Shown here: positions 20,901 through 30,000 of the stretch, piece after piece
Layout of the letters: each line of letters starts with the position of its first letter
Position numbering within the stretch: position 1 is the first letter of the stretch
DNA from: Guillardia theta CCMP2712
Lineage: Eukaryota; Cryptophyceae; Pyrenomonadales; Geminigeraceae
NCBI RefSeq assembly: GCF_000315625.1
Contig: NW_005434501.1
Location: forward strand, 27,501 to 57,843
Direction: 5' to 3'
Length of the DNA stretch: 30,343 nt
Notes under the pieces: model-generated
What the model was told of the DNA's origin: nothing
The model's input: only the letters and a program-made list of their open reading frames with translations
The model's database searches: none
Position numbers and translations under genes: made by a program

Positions 20901-21550
20901 CCTCCCTCCCTCCCTCTATCGCTCACCCGCATGATGATGTCGACTGGGATCTTCTCCTTCTCCACCTTGTCGATGCTCCGCTCAAACGCTTCCGCCACTT
21001 CCACGTCGTTCGAGAGATCCGTGATCTGACCCCAACACGTCACCCTTCCCTCCTCCCTCGCTCCTCCTCCTTTCCCTCTCCGGTACCTCCGTCTCAATGC
21101 TGCTCGACTTCATGCATGGACAGCTCGAGCATGGACCAAAGAACGCGCTCTGCCACCAACCCACCAACGTCACATACCCTCCCCTCTCCTTCCTCCCCGC
21201 CATCTGCGCACCTCTCCCACTTGCTCCAGCATCGTGGCTGCCTTCACGCGAAACTCCGGCGCTGACTGGGAGCAGTCGCAATGGCAACCATTCTTTCCTT
21301 TCATCGTCTTGGCATACTTCTGAGACAGCGCATGGTTTGCCGACAGGTCCATCTGGATCTCCTGGTCCAAGGCCGCTATGTCTTTCTTCGCCTTCCCCAT
21401 GTTGGGAAGACTCAGCAGCGAAGACCGATGCTCAGTTCTCAACAACATCAAGCCAGCCATTGCGCAAAGGCCGAGCGTCGCTCCAACCAGCGACCATGAT
21501 ACGAGTCTCCTGCTCAGGCCCATCACATCGCCCCTCGAGACATTTACCAT
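15000..21550 (-). CDS. Membrane-anchored collagen, vWD and LamG-like protein
   Basis: A minus-strand chain of more than 20 exons; ends approximate. Start candidates are ATG 21550 ([15 protein letters not shown]) or 21523; both precede a hydrophobic segment ([19 protein letters not shown]), a signal anchor. In order follow: a helical stretch ([19 protein letters not shown]); Cys-rich GPCSSCPC; a helix ([19 protein letters not shown], about 21030-20935); Gly-X-Y exons (about 20760-19850); a [11 protein letters not shown] motif; a von Willebrand D domain opened by [10 protein letters not shown] (about 19640); several unassigned Cys-containing exons (18.5-17.0 kb, e.g. [43 protein letters not shown]); then a laminin-G/jelly-roll-like part ([52 protein letters not shown]) and a final Cys cluster ([12 protein letters not shown], about 15220). 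Probably a cell-surface or matrix adhesion protein. It could be two genes; I see no stop-plus-start boundary. Confidence 0.72.
15385..16960 (-). other. Laminin-G/concanavalin-like domain exons
   Basis: Exons of the large gene. They include [20 protein letters not shown] (about 16870-16770), [18 protein letters not shown] (about 16625-16525), [20 protein letters not shown] (about 16360-16280), [20 protein letters not shown] (about 15925-15860) and [20 protein letters not shown] (about 15535-15470). The pattern of beta-strand-like exons ending in a GWVGKL-x-Y-x-P motif is like the last strands of LamG/jelly-roll folds. Assignment is from pattern only. The intron at 15950-16250 is a GA-rich repeat on the + strand. 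Confidence 0.5.
18690..19780 (-). other. Cys-rich CGGD motif and von Willebrand D domain
   Basis: Exons of the large gene. [14 protein letters not shown] followed by [12 protein letters not shown] (about 19780-19625) marks the start of a vWD domain. [20 protein letters not shown] (about 19490-19430), [20 protein letters not shown] (about 19340-19260), [16 protein letters not shown] (about 19190-19130), [18 protein letters not shown] (about 18920-18865) and [16 protein letters not shown] (about 18795-18740) follow in the order expected for a vWD domain, the last matching the GLCGNFDGxxxDD signature without its cysteine. Calcium binding and disulfide linkage are known for the family. Confidence 0.75.
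19850..20760 (-). other. Collagen-like Gly-X-Y region of the large protein
   Basis: Five exons read Gly-X-Y triplets on the minus strand: [20 protein letters not shown] (exon about 20758-20640), [20 protein letters not shown] (about 20575-20467), [20 protein letters not shown] (about 20395-20270), [20 protein letters not shown] (about 20030-19958) and [17 protein letters not shown] (about 19905-19850). Pro and charged residues alternate at X and Y as in true collagen, so trimerisation is likely (inference). Introns keep the triplet register in the exons checked. Confidence 0.88.
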
Positions 21551-21569
21551 CAAAAAGACTCCCCTCACG

Positions 21570-22082
21570 AAACAGCATGTACCTCACAAGACTCCTCCGC
21601 TGCATACTCCTATCATCCCATGCATCCACACCCTTCTCCTCCTCATCCACCTCCTCCTCACCCCCATCGCCTGCGAGAGCTCACTGCATCTCCAAACAGA
21701 CATCTTCCAAGCTCTCTCCCTCCCTCTCGGTTCGTTGATTTTTCCTGCCCTCAAGAGCCATCCCATGCTCTTCCATGACATTCTTCTTCGCCTCCTCCTC
21801 TTCCTCACCTTGTCTTCGGCGGCGCTGCATCGACGGGTGCGCCGCTGGTGCCGTAGAGGCGCGGCATGCCCGAAGAGGCGCGATGGCTCCGCGTTGAATC
21901 GACCCCTACCCACCCTTTCGTCTGAGACCAAGGACCCGTCCAAAATCCCTGGTCATGACTTGCAATCAATGGTGGGGGTGGGGAAATATTGCATATATAT
22001 ATATCCGATATGGTACAAATTAAAGGTACCGCAATCTGTACCGTATCACCTACGGATCTCGAATCAGTTTCGGACAAAGTTC
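21570..22082. other. 5' flank of the large minus-strand gene
   Basis: C/T-rich at 21600-21830 with no convincing exon. The minus-strand frame at 21584-21943 is Arg-rich and without domain signs. A gcatatatatatatccg stretch near 21990 is AT-rich. Confidence 0.4.
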
Positions 22083-22745
22083 AAGAGTCAAGGGATGCCG
22101 CGTGCGGTATGAGGGTTGCCGCTGTGCTGAGATCTCCGGGCCCGGAACTTCGGAACTTCCGAATGGCCACCGTGACCGTGACTCTCACGGGGCCGCGCCG
22201 CCGGCGCCGTCCGATCGCACCGGGCGCCGCGATTCCGACCCACTGGGCCACTCAGGACCGCCCGGCGTGACAGTGAGCCGCCGCGGCACTGCTGACTCAG
22301 TGAGCAGCACTGAACTTAGTTGTTGACAGTGTGCCGCGGTGGCACGGTCAGTGCGAGTGGTGAAGCCCGGACTGAGTCCGCCGGGCCCGGCGCGACTCTC
22401 GGCGAAGGGCCGCCAACGCGCGGCCGGTCGGATGATTCACGACAGTGTGCCAGATCACGCCTGTCCGATCCGATACAGTCTGGCCGCCACAGGCTGTCAC
22501 GCCGGCAGGCGGCCGCGGGCCCTTCATCGGTGATCCGGCGGCGGCCGCGGGCCGCCGGGACGCCGCCGCTGAGTGATCGGACACTCCGAGCCGGGCTCGG
22601 CCCGGCCGCGGCCCAGCCCCGCCGCCCGGCCGGGCCGCGGCCCGGCCGGGTCCTTGCCAGTGTGCATGGCGCCGGGGCCTGTACGCCGACGGCCCCGAGT
22701 CCCGGACTGACAAACCGTTGAACTGGCCGGGCCGGGCAAGCACTC
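22083..22745. other. GC-rich island 1
   Basis: About 660 bp of very high GC content, much richer than its surroundings, full of short inverted words (GCGGCCGC, CCGCGG, GGGCCC, CCGGGCCCGG) and of GACTC/GAGTC, CAGTG/CACTG and GTGAC/GTCAC pentamers. There are no codon-like patterns or recognisable proteins. An AT-rich spacer (22746-22914) and then a C-rich tract follow on its right. A second island of the same flavour lies at 26045-26505. Confidence 0.7.
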
Positions 22746-22914
22746 AGTATCCCTCCTCGACTCTCCTGATTGTCCTCGTACTGATCTTTAACTTAACTTT
22801 GAGTAAAACTGAGAGCGTGACTCTCGGAACGATTCAGGACTGACTCAAATTGATCATAATTCAATTGTTTCACCTAAATTTCGAAAACTAAGAGTCAATT
22901 TCGACCTGGGGTCT

Positions 22915-23170
22915 CAAACCAACATGGGACCACCCCTGCTGAAACACAACCCCCACCCCTCTTTTATAGGGTAGCCCGACTACTTGACCCCAACTCTCAA
23001 CCTTTCGACCCCTTGATACTATTGTACTACCACCCTACCCCCAAGGAGTCAATGATCCGCTTGGGAACCCGGTGTCGATTATACCCCACCCCACCCTTAG
23101 AGTTTGAAAATGGTCATTCGATAGCAATATTTTACCCCACCTGGACATGACAAACCCACCCCACCCCATA
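22915..23170. other. C-rich tract (mirror of the G-rich tracts)
   Basis: The + strand contains CCACCCC, TACCCC, CCCCACC and CCTACCCCC runs with few guanines: the complement of the G-rich tracts at 1851, 4083 and 25740. It lies between the divergent large gene (-) and the 24054 ORF (+). Confidence 0.7.
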
Positions 23171-24053
23171 TCATTCACCATGTTGTTCCCGTACTGCAAT
23201 GGTCCCCGCTGTCCCACTGAGTAGTAGCTCAGGAAAACGCAGCACTGATGAGAGAAGAACAGCATCATTTCGATGATACTTTTCCTTTCCCAATCCCCTC
23301 CTTCCTCCTCCCCCCCACTCTCTCTCCCTCCACCTCCCTCCCTCTCATTCCTCCTGACTGCTCCTGCGTGCAGGCTCACCAAACCTGCTCCTTGCGTTTC
23401 CATTTTTTCCTCACATATGAGCAAATTTTCTTGATTTTGTAAACTCCATCCTATACTCAGTCCAATCAGATTTTCAACACTGATCTTGAGTGTGATTCAT
23501 CGCCTGTCATTCAAAGAGTAAAATTTTTGAGACCTTTTTTCAGAGCTCCTCAACCATGTTCTTTTCAGTTTTCCACAGCTCTAGTCGTTTCCTTCACTGT
23601 TCCTCATGATTTGAGTTGCAATCACATCATGCATAAGATTTCTATCATTGTTTTATGGAATTTTTTAGCTATGAAATCCATTCAGTTCATACGTAAACCT
23701 GATAACCATGTTCAAAAAAAATCTCTAGACATTTTTCATCAGTTGCTGCATGTTTGGTTGTTGAATTGCACTCGGCTCTGAATGAGCACATTTGATGTTG
23801 AGCACAAGTCTGATTTTGAACGAAAATGCAAATCATTGATTTCTGACGAACATGTTTCAGATTGAAGCCACCGTTGCAGCAGATGACTTATACAAAATAC
23901 TCGTTTGGTTGCTCTGAGATGTTCCTTACATGAGTTTTCTAAACAAGAACAGCGGATACGCATGGACCAGAAGTGGATGAAGATTCATAATATCGTCAAG
24001 TTTCTTGAGTAGTGCCCCAACAAACCAAACTCTCTTGCTACCCCTATCGTTCG
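23171..24053. other. AT-rich region without a supported gene
   Basis: A C/T-rich patch at 23280-23390, then AT-rich sequence. Short frames here have no domain or splice evidence. It may be the promoter, UTR or an upstream exon region of the ORF at 24054. Confidence 0.45.
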
Positions 24054-24572
24054 ATGCCAAAGAAAGCGTGGCAGCTTAAGGGCAAAGAGGATTGTTTGAC
24101 CAGCCCTTCGATCACCACAGCATCAGAACACCTTTCGGCAAGGTCATACTCCTTTTCCGACTATGGATCATCTCAAGAGACAAAAATGAAAACAAAAAAC
24201 TGGGAAAGAAATTGGGATGCAATATCAGACTCAGAATCAGAGTCTGAGGGGTCAACAGAGGTAACTTTCAGCTCGAAGCCAAAAGTTTTGACAGTCACTC
24301 CGTTGATCACGCCAAATTTGGGATCTGAGATTTCAAAGCACTTTGATGCGGACAATTTTGATTTGCACGTCTACTCTTTGACCTGCAACGCGCAAAATTT
24401 TGTCAGTAACATCTTATCTTCAGTGGACAACGTGTGCAAAACTGTGCCGTTCAGCGGCGCATCAAGCGAATCTGCACAAAATAACACAGAGACAATGTTT
24501 TCGGATAGCGACAACTTCAGAAGAACTTCACCATCGTCAGAGCACATGCTGTACTACAGAGAAGATTTATAA
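24054..24572 (+). CDS. Hypothetical Ser-rich polar protein, 172 aa
   Basis: An uninterrupted frame from ATG 24054 (MPKKAWQLKGKEDC) to TAA at 24570-24572. The frame is open a further 14 codons upstream, to a GTG at 24012, so this may instead be the last exon of a spliced gene. Composition is strongly Ser/Thr/Asn-rich with an acidic SDSESESEGS patch near residue 65, no hydrophobic segment and five Cys. I recognise no family. It is convergent with the peroxiredoxin gene, with 126 bp between their stops. It is more AT-rich than the other genes and lacks CT/GA introns. Confidence that it is translated is moderate. Confidence 0.45.
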   Translation: MPKKAWQLKGKEDCLTSPSITTASEHLSARSYSFSDYGSSQETKMKTKNWERNWDAISDSESESEGSTEVTFSSKPKVLTVTPLITPNLGSEISKHFDADNFDLHVYSLTCNAQNFVSNILSSVDNVCKTVPFSGASSESAQNNTETMFSDSDNFRRTSPSSEHMLYYREDL

Positions 24573-24698
24573 TGAATGAAGGAAAGTATCAAAAAACGGA
24601 AATGCTTGCGACTCTATTTGAAGTGATCATTGTAATCAGACAATGTAACAAATATAATATACCAAGACTGCTCAAAGTCTACCAATCACTTGATGAGT

Positions 24699-25693
24699 TC
24701 ACTTGGTGGTCAAGTACTTGAGCATGGTGTCGGCATCGGAAACCTCGAAGGGGTCAGGTCCAGAGTTCTGAACAATTGCGCCTCCTTCGATGAAGATCTT
24801 CTCGATCTTCATGTCCTTAACGACCATGCTGTACCTCCATGAGCGCTCTCCGAATCCTCTCTCGCTGTCCCAAGTGCAGCTCATGCCCATCCCACGAGTG
24901 AACAAGCAGGCGCCATCAGGAAGAAGCTTGACCTTCTTGAAGTTTCCAGGGTTCAACGGGTTGGAGGCGTCCTTGGACTCCTCCTCGCACCCCTGCTTCA
25001 AACCCCACTGGCGCATTACAAAGGCATCATTGACAGAGAGGCAGTAGATATCATCGACGCCAGCAGCCTTGATCGCTTCGTAGTGCTTCTCGTATCCCGG
25101 CAAGTGGGTGGAGGAGCAGGTTGGGGTGAAGGCTCCGGGAAGAGCGAAGATTACAACGCGCTTGCCCTTGCAGAGGTCCTCGGTCTTGACATCCTTCCAG
25201 GTGAAGGGATTCTCTCCTCCGATGGATTCGTCGCGGACGCGGCACTTAAAAGTGACCTAGATCTTAATGTCATATGCTTTGTAAACAAGAATTCCTCAAA
25301 CGAGACTTCCTCAGACAAGACTTCCATAGAACAAACTAGCCTCATCAGTCTGATTATTGAACTGACTGTGCTGAAACAGCTATCAAGCCTCACTATCAAC
25401 TCTCTGGGCATCAACACATCAAAGGACACCCTTGGCAGTGAAGAAGCTTCAAATCCAAAGAAGATAAGCCAATATTCCATGCATGCACATTACACCAAAC
25501 TTTCACCATGATCACTCAAGTCTGAGCTAGACAAACATTCTTTGCTGATCAAGCAAGCACTTGCTAACACTTCCGTGGAGTCCGATTCATCATACTTGTC
25601 CGACCATCCTCAAACATTCTCTACTCAAAGACATTCTTCACAACCTCCTCGTCATCTCACCGATGGAACGCTGTCTCCCTCCTTGAGCGGCAT
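24699..25693 (-). CDS. Type II (Prx5-like) peroxiredoxin, 196 aa
   Basis: Two exons join in phase: 25693-25661 (MPLKEGDSVPS) and 25256-24699, with a donor gtgaga and an acceptor gatctag; 196 aa plus stop. The enzyme reduces hydrogen and alkyl peroxides using a reactive cysteine. The peroxidatic Cys is C58 in ALPGAFTPTCSSTHLPGYEK; the likely resolving Cys is C83 in IYCLSVNDAFVM, spaced 25 residues apart as in plant PrxII. Further family signatures are NPGNFKKVKLLPDG, FTRGMGMSCTW, GFGERSWRYSMVV and NSGPDPFEVSDADTMLKYL. There is no targeting peptide, so it is probably cytosolic. The 404-nt intron is AT-richer and not pyrimidine-rich, unlike others in this window. It is divergent from the BCKDHA gene and has a TATA box close to its start. 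Confidence 0.95.
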
Positions 25694-25726
25694 GCTGATT
25701 TCTGCTTGCCGCGGCAGTGTATTGCC

Positions 25727-25732
25727 TTTATA
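25727..25732 (-). promoter_or_regulatory. TATA box of the peroxiredoxin gene
   Basis: The minus strand reads CCCTTATAAAGGC, placing TATAAA 34-39 bp upstream of the ATG at 25693. With the usual spacing this implies a 5' UTR of only a few bases. The motif is seen directly; its use is inferred. Confidence 0.6.
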
Positions 25733-25739
25733 AGGGCTC

Positions 25740-25925
25740 GACGGGGCAGGGAAGGGTGTACAGAGAATTGAGGGGTGGGGTGATACATCATGGAAGATTC
25801 AGGGGTGGGTCATCAGATGCAATGGTGGGTTATTTTGGGAGATTATAGGGGGTAAAATAGAAAGGAAGGTAGGGTTCGAGAGGGTTCAGCTCAGGTGGTA
25901 AGGGGGTAGGGTGGTTGCGGGGTAG
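25740..25925. other. G-rich tract between divergent genes
   Basis: The + strand has GGGGTGGGG, GGGTGGGT, AGGGGGTAGGG and GGGGTAG words with little cytosine. It lies directly upstream of the peroxiredoxin TATA box and upstream of BCKDHA on the other side. An AT-rich spacer (25926-26044) follows. Confidence 0.7.
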
Positions 25926-26044
25926 TTAAATAATTGAATAGTAAGTAAAGTTTGTTATGGTTTTGATTTATTAAATAAATATTTCATAGTAGCACACGGG
26001 GTGTCATCGTTCTAGAAGGCTTTGCAGAACTTTGAACTACTGGC

Positions 26045-26505
26045 ATGGTTCTGCTTGGCGGTTATACGGTTATGATACCGATGGATCCGGTGGATTCAAC
26101 GGGCCGACCGTACGTTACACGCCGCGGCCGCGGTGCTCCGGGCGGCCCCGCCACCGTACGGTACGCTTCAAGGAGTCCAGTCACAGTTACTAAGGCTAGT
26201 AACACCGTCACGGTTGAATCCGACAAACGCTGAACCCCCAGTGGCCCCCGGCCGGCACTGATCCGATTATCCAGTGAAGAGTCAGACTGTGAAACTTGCT
26301 TCAAGTGGCACCTCAGGCTGGCCGGGCAGTCCAAGTCAAGTCCGATCAACTGACTCCACTACCAGTGACGGTCGCCGGGCGGAGTCCGTCCGGAGTTCGG
26401 CCGCGCCGGGCGAGCCGGCGGCGGCGCAGACTCTGGTGACGCCGGTCACGGTGACCGGGGCCCGGCGGCGGCGGGCGGCCCCCGACGGTGTGACTAGAAA
26501 CTTTA
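26045..26505. other. GC-rich island 2
   Basis: About 460 bp of high GC content with the same short words as island 1 (GCGGCCGCGG, CCGGGC, GTGACGCCGGTCAC, GACTC, CAGTGAC) and no protein-like frame. Its right edge is abrupt, at tgtgactagaaactttag. Confidence 0.7.
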
Positions 26506-27014
26506 GTTAACATTTGGTTGCACCTCCATGTTGCAGTCACAAAATGCAATGCCATACAAATGCGCGAGTGGAAGCGAAGGAGAAGAAGAGGAGGAAGAGG
26601 AGGAGGAGAAAAGGAGGAAGCGAAGGAGAAGGAAGAGGAGGAAGAGAAGGAGAAGAAGAGGAGGAAGCAAACCGGGAGGAAAAGCATGCCATGAAGAGCA
26701 GAATGGGCAGGAGGATATGATCAGAAGCAAAGAGTCAGTTAAGGTACCCAAGGGGTTGAGGAAGATAGCATGAAGCAAGGCATAGGAATGTTATGCAGCA
26801 ATTTGATCGTATGATGCAAGTAGGTACAGGGCAAGATAATATGCTGGGTGACATTGTTATGCGTCTCTTGTTGGAATGAGAGGGCCCGAGAGACGTGGTT
26901 GTACTGCGAGAACTTTGTTGGTGTGTATTGCTCGATGGATAGTATTTGCAAGGAAATTTTCGTTTGTTCGCTAGAACTGAGCTGAAAACTGACATGTTTC
27001 ATATCAGTCTCAGT
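26506..27014. other. 5' flank of BCKDHA, with GA-rich patch
   Basis: GAGGAAG/GAAGGAG purine repeat at about 26565-26670, then ordinary sequence up to the ATG at 27015. No gene is seen. Confidence 0.5.
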
Positions 27015-30000
27015 ATGTCGAGGTTTGCTCCTCTTCTTCGAACGAGCTGGAGGCTGGCAAGGAGCTGCGGTCGCGCTTCCCGTTCGTTCGCTTCCTCCCC
27101 CGACATCGCAGTCCATCCCAACATCGGCAGGGTGAAGACCATGTCTCCACCAGGATCGACGTTTGTTGATTACAGTGGTGTTTCAGTTTTCCTCGGAACT
27201 TGATCTTCAGTTCATCAGCAGATTTGATGAGCCTTTCTTGACATTCCGGGTCTGTTGCAACAACACAGTTTCGTGGATATCTGACGATAGTCAAAGGTGA
27301 TGGACGAGAACGGGAATATCCTCGATCCCTCTCTTGAACCAGGTCCGAGTGATCCCATGATGTGAAGGGCTCTGATAGTTCTCGTGTTGCACAGATGTCT
27401 CAAAGGAGAAATGTCAGGTGAAGAGAGGCAAGAAGGGGAACTGTTGAGTGTTGTTGACAATGTTCATCTACGTTTTCCCGATCATAGAGAATGTACAAGA
27501 CGATGGTGATGCTGCTGCCTGTTGAGTGCTGCATCTGACGTGCTGTTTCAGGTTGAGTTGAATGTGACTGACTCTATCCTCTACCAAGCACAAAGACAAG
27601 TGCACCAGAAGTTTGTCGCTTGTCCTTAACGATTCACCTTCAATGCAGGGACGACTGAGTTTCTATATGACCAACTATGGGGAAGAGGTAGTGTTTTCAT
27701 ATTGTTTCACCGGATTGAGCATGACAAGGATTGTTCTGCTTTCCCCTTTCTCTCATTCCCCGTCCTCCTGCTCGCCTCCTCTGCTGTTCTCACCCTGTCA
27801 TTCAGGCTACTCACATAGGAAGCGCAGCTGCTCTTGAAGACGAGGATGTCGTTTTTGGACAATATCGCGAGGCTGGAGTGAGTAGGGGAGAGGAAAGAAT
27901 TCGTTGAAGTGAGGAGAGGGGAAGGGGCAATGCAGCACGGAGAATGGAAGAGGAGGAAGGAGGGTGGGGGAGAGGAGAGGGAAGGATGGAAGGAGAGAGG
28001 GGAGGAGTAAGAGATGTTGAGATGATGCAGGTGCTTCTTTGGCGAGGGTACAGCATGCAGGAGATGTGCGACCAGTGCGTTGGGAACAGAGACGACTCCA
28101 ACAAAGGGAGGATGGTGAGAAAGAAAGACAACAGAGCATGGAGCGAGGAGAGGAGAGGAGAGGAGAGGAGAGGAGGGGAACAAAGAGAGGGTTGATAGGA
28201 TGAGAATCGTTCTGAACCTGACAGAAGTTTCAGATGCCCGTCCACTACGGGAGCAAGAGACACAACTTTCACACCATCTCCTCTCCTCTCGCGACGCAGC
28301 TCCCGCAGGTCGATGCGGACCAGTCCCTGCTCTTGACCTGCCTTCCTCCTCCCCTGCTCACCCTCTCCTCCTCCAGGCAGCAGGTGCTGCATACGCCATG
28401 AAGCTCCAAGGACGGCAAGCCTGTGTCGTCTGCTACTTCGGAGATGGTGAAATATCCATGAGTGCTACCCCTCTTTCCCGTCCTTGTCCTGCCTGTCTTG
28501 CTACCATTCCTACCCTATCCAGCAACTGTCATCGTCTATCCTCCTCTCGTGCTGCTCGAGCAGCTGCTTGCTTCAGCTCGTCAACCATCCCCTTCCTCGC
28601 TCCTCATCTCCTCGTGCCTGACGCGCGCCCAGGAGCTGCAAGCGAGGGCGACTTTCATGGTGCTCTCAACTTCGCGTCCACCCTCGACTGTCCGGTGAGA
28701 GCAGGAGAAGCGAAGGCGCAGAGAGGAGGAGGAAAGACGAAAGACGAAAGAGGAAAGAAGAACCGAACGGAAAAGCTCAACAAGGAGAGACTATAGAAGG
28801 GATGGGACGTGAGAGGTCGCAATTAAGTGAACAGTGAGAATGCGCAAGTGTTTGCAAGAGGAGCAGCAGGAGCGGGAGCAGGAGGTGTTGGTGGAGGAGG
28901 ATGTTCAGGTGGAGGTGGAGGTGGAGGTGGAGGTGGAGGCGTTAAAGGAGGAGGGAGAAGGGAGGAGGGGGGAGGGAGGAGGAGGGAATGAGAAGGGATG
29001 CAGGTCATCTTCTTCTGCCGCAACAACGGCTACGCTATCTCTACCCCCATCCGCGAGCAGTACAGAGGCGACGGGATAGCAGTGAGGGGAGTGAGCTACA
29101 ATATTCGGGTAACCCAATCATCCTCCCTCCCTTCCTCCTCCCTCCCCTCTTTCTCCTCAATTACTTCCTCCTCGTTCCCTCCTCCTTTCATGTACTCCTT
29201 CGTTGATTTCTTCTTTCTGTTCCTCCCCTCGCCTTCTCACTCCATCTCCTCCGCTTGCCCTCCTCCGCTAATCCTCTTCCTCCTTTTCGCGTTCTCACTC
29301 CTTCGCAGACTGCGAGATGCGACGGCAACGACGTCTGGGCCGTCCACAAGATCATGGATGAGGTGAAGCTCGATAGGAGAGAAAGGAGAGGAGAGGAGCA
29401 GGAAGAGGAGCAGGAAGAGGAGCAGGAGGGGAGGGGGGAGAAGGAGGAGGGGAAGGAGAAGGAGGATGGTGATGAGGTTCAGGCGAGGAAGATAGCAATC
29501 TCGCAGAAAGTTCCCGTCCTCATCGAAGCCATGACCTACAGGTTAGTCGCTCCTCCTTCCCTTCGACCCCACCCTCCTTGTCTCTCCTTGCCTTCTCGTC
29601 CCCCTCCTCCTCCTCCTCTTTGTTTCTTATCTTTGCTTCTAGAGGAGGGAATCACTCAACCTCTGACGACGCTTCGCGATATCGGGGAAACGATGAAGTC
29701 TCGAGCTGGTGAGACAACCATTCGCTCCTGCTCCTCCTGCTCCTCCTCCTGCTCCTCCTCCTCCTCCTCCTGCTCCTCCTCCTGCTCCTGCTCCTCCTGC
29801 TCCTCCTCCTCCTCCTCCTCCTCCTCCTCCTCCTCCTCCTCCTCCTCCTCCTCCTCCTCCTCCTCCTCCTCCTCCTGTTGCTGCAGCGCCTGCTTCTTCA
29901 CTGTAGTTTCCTTTGTCCCTGCACCTCCTCCTCCTGATGCGATAGCAGGAAACTCTCAAACAATCCCTTAGCGCGCATGCGCATGTTCATGGAGAAGAAG

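Noticed and set aside
22102-22743. Arg/Pro/Ala-rich ORFs in GC island 1
   Set aside because: High GC removes stop codons; both strands and several frames are open and none looks like a protein.
22083-22745. rRNA or tRNA gene in the GC-rich island
   Set aside because: I see no conserved rRNA words or tRNA cloverleaf; the GC content is in short inverted words only.
29255-29971. 238-aa ORF with an EEEQ-rich insert as one BCKDHA exon
   Set aside because: The Glu-rich part is bounded by a GT donor at 29363 and an AG acceptor at 29482; removing it restores the expected E1 alpha spacing.
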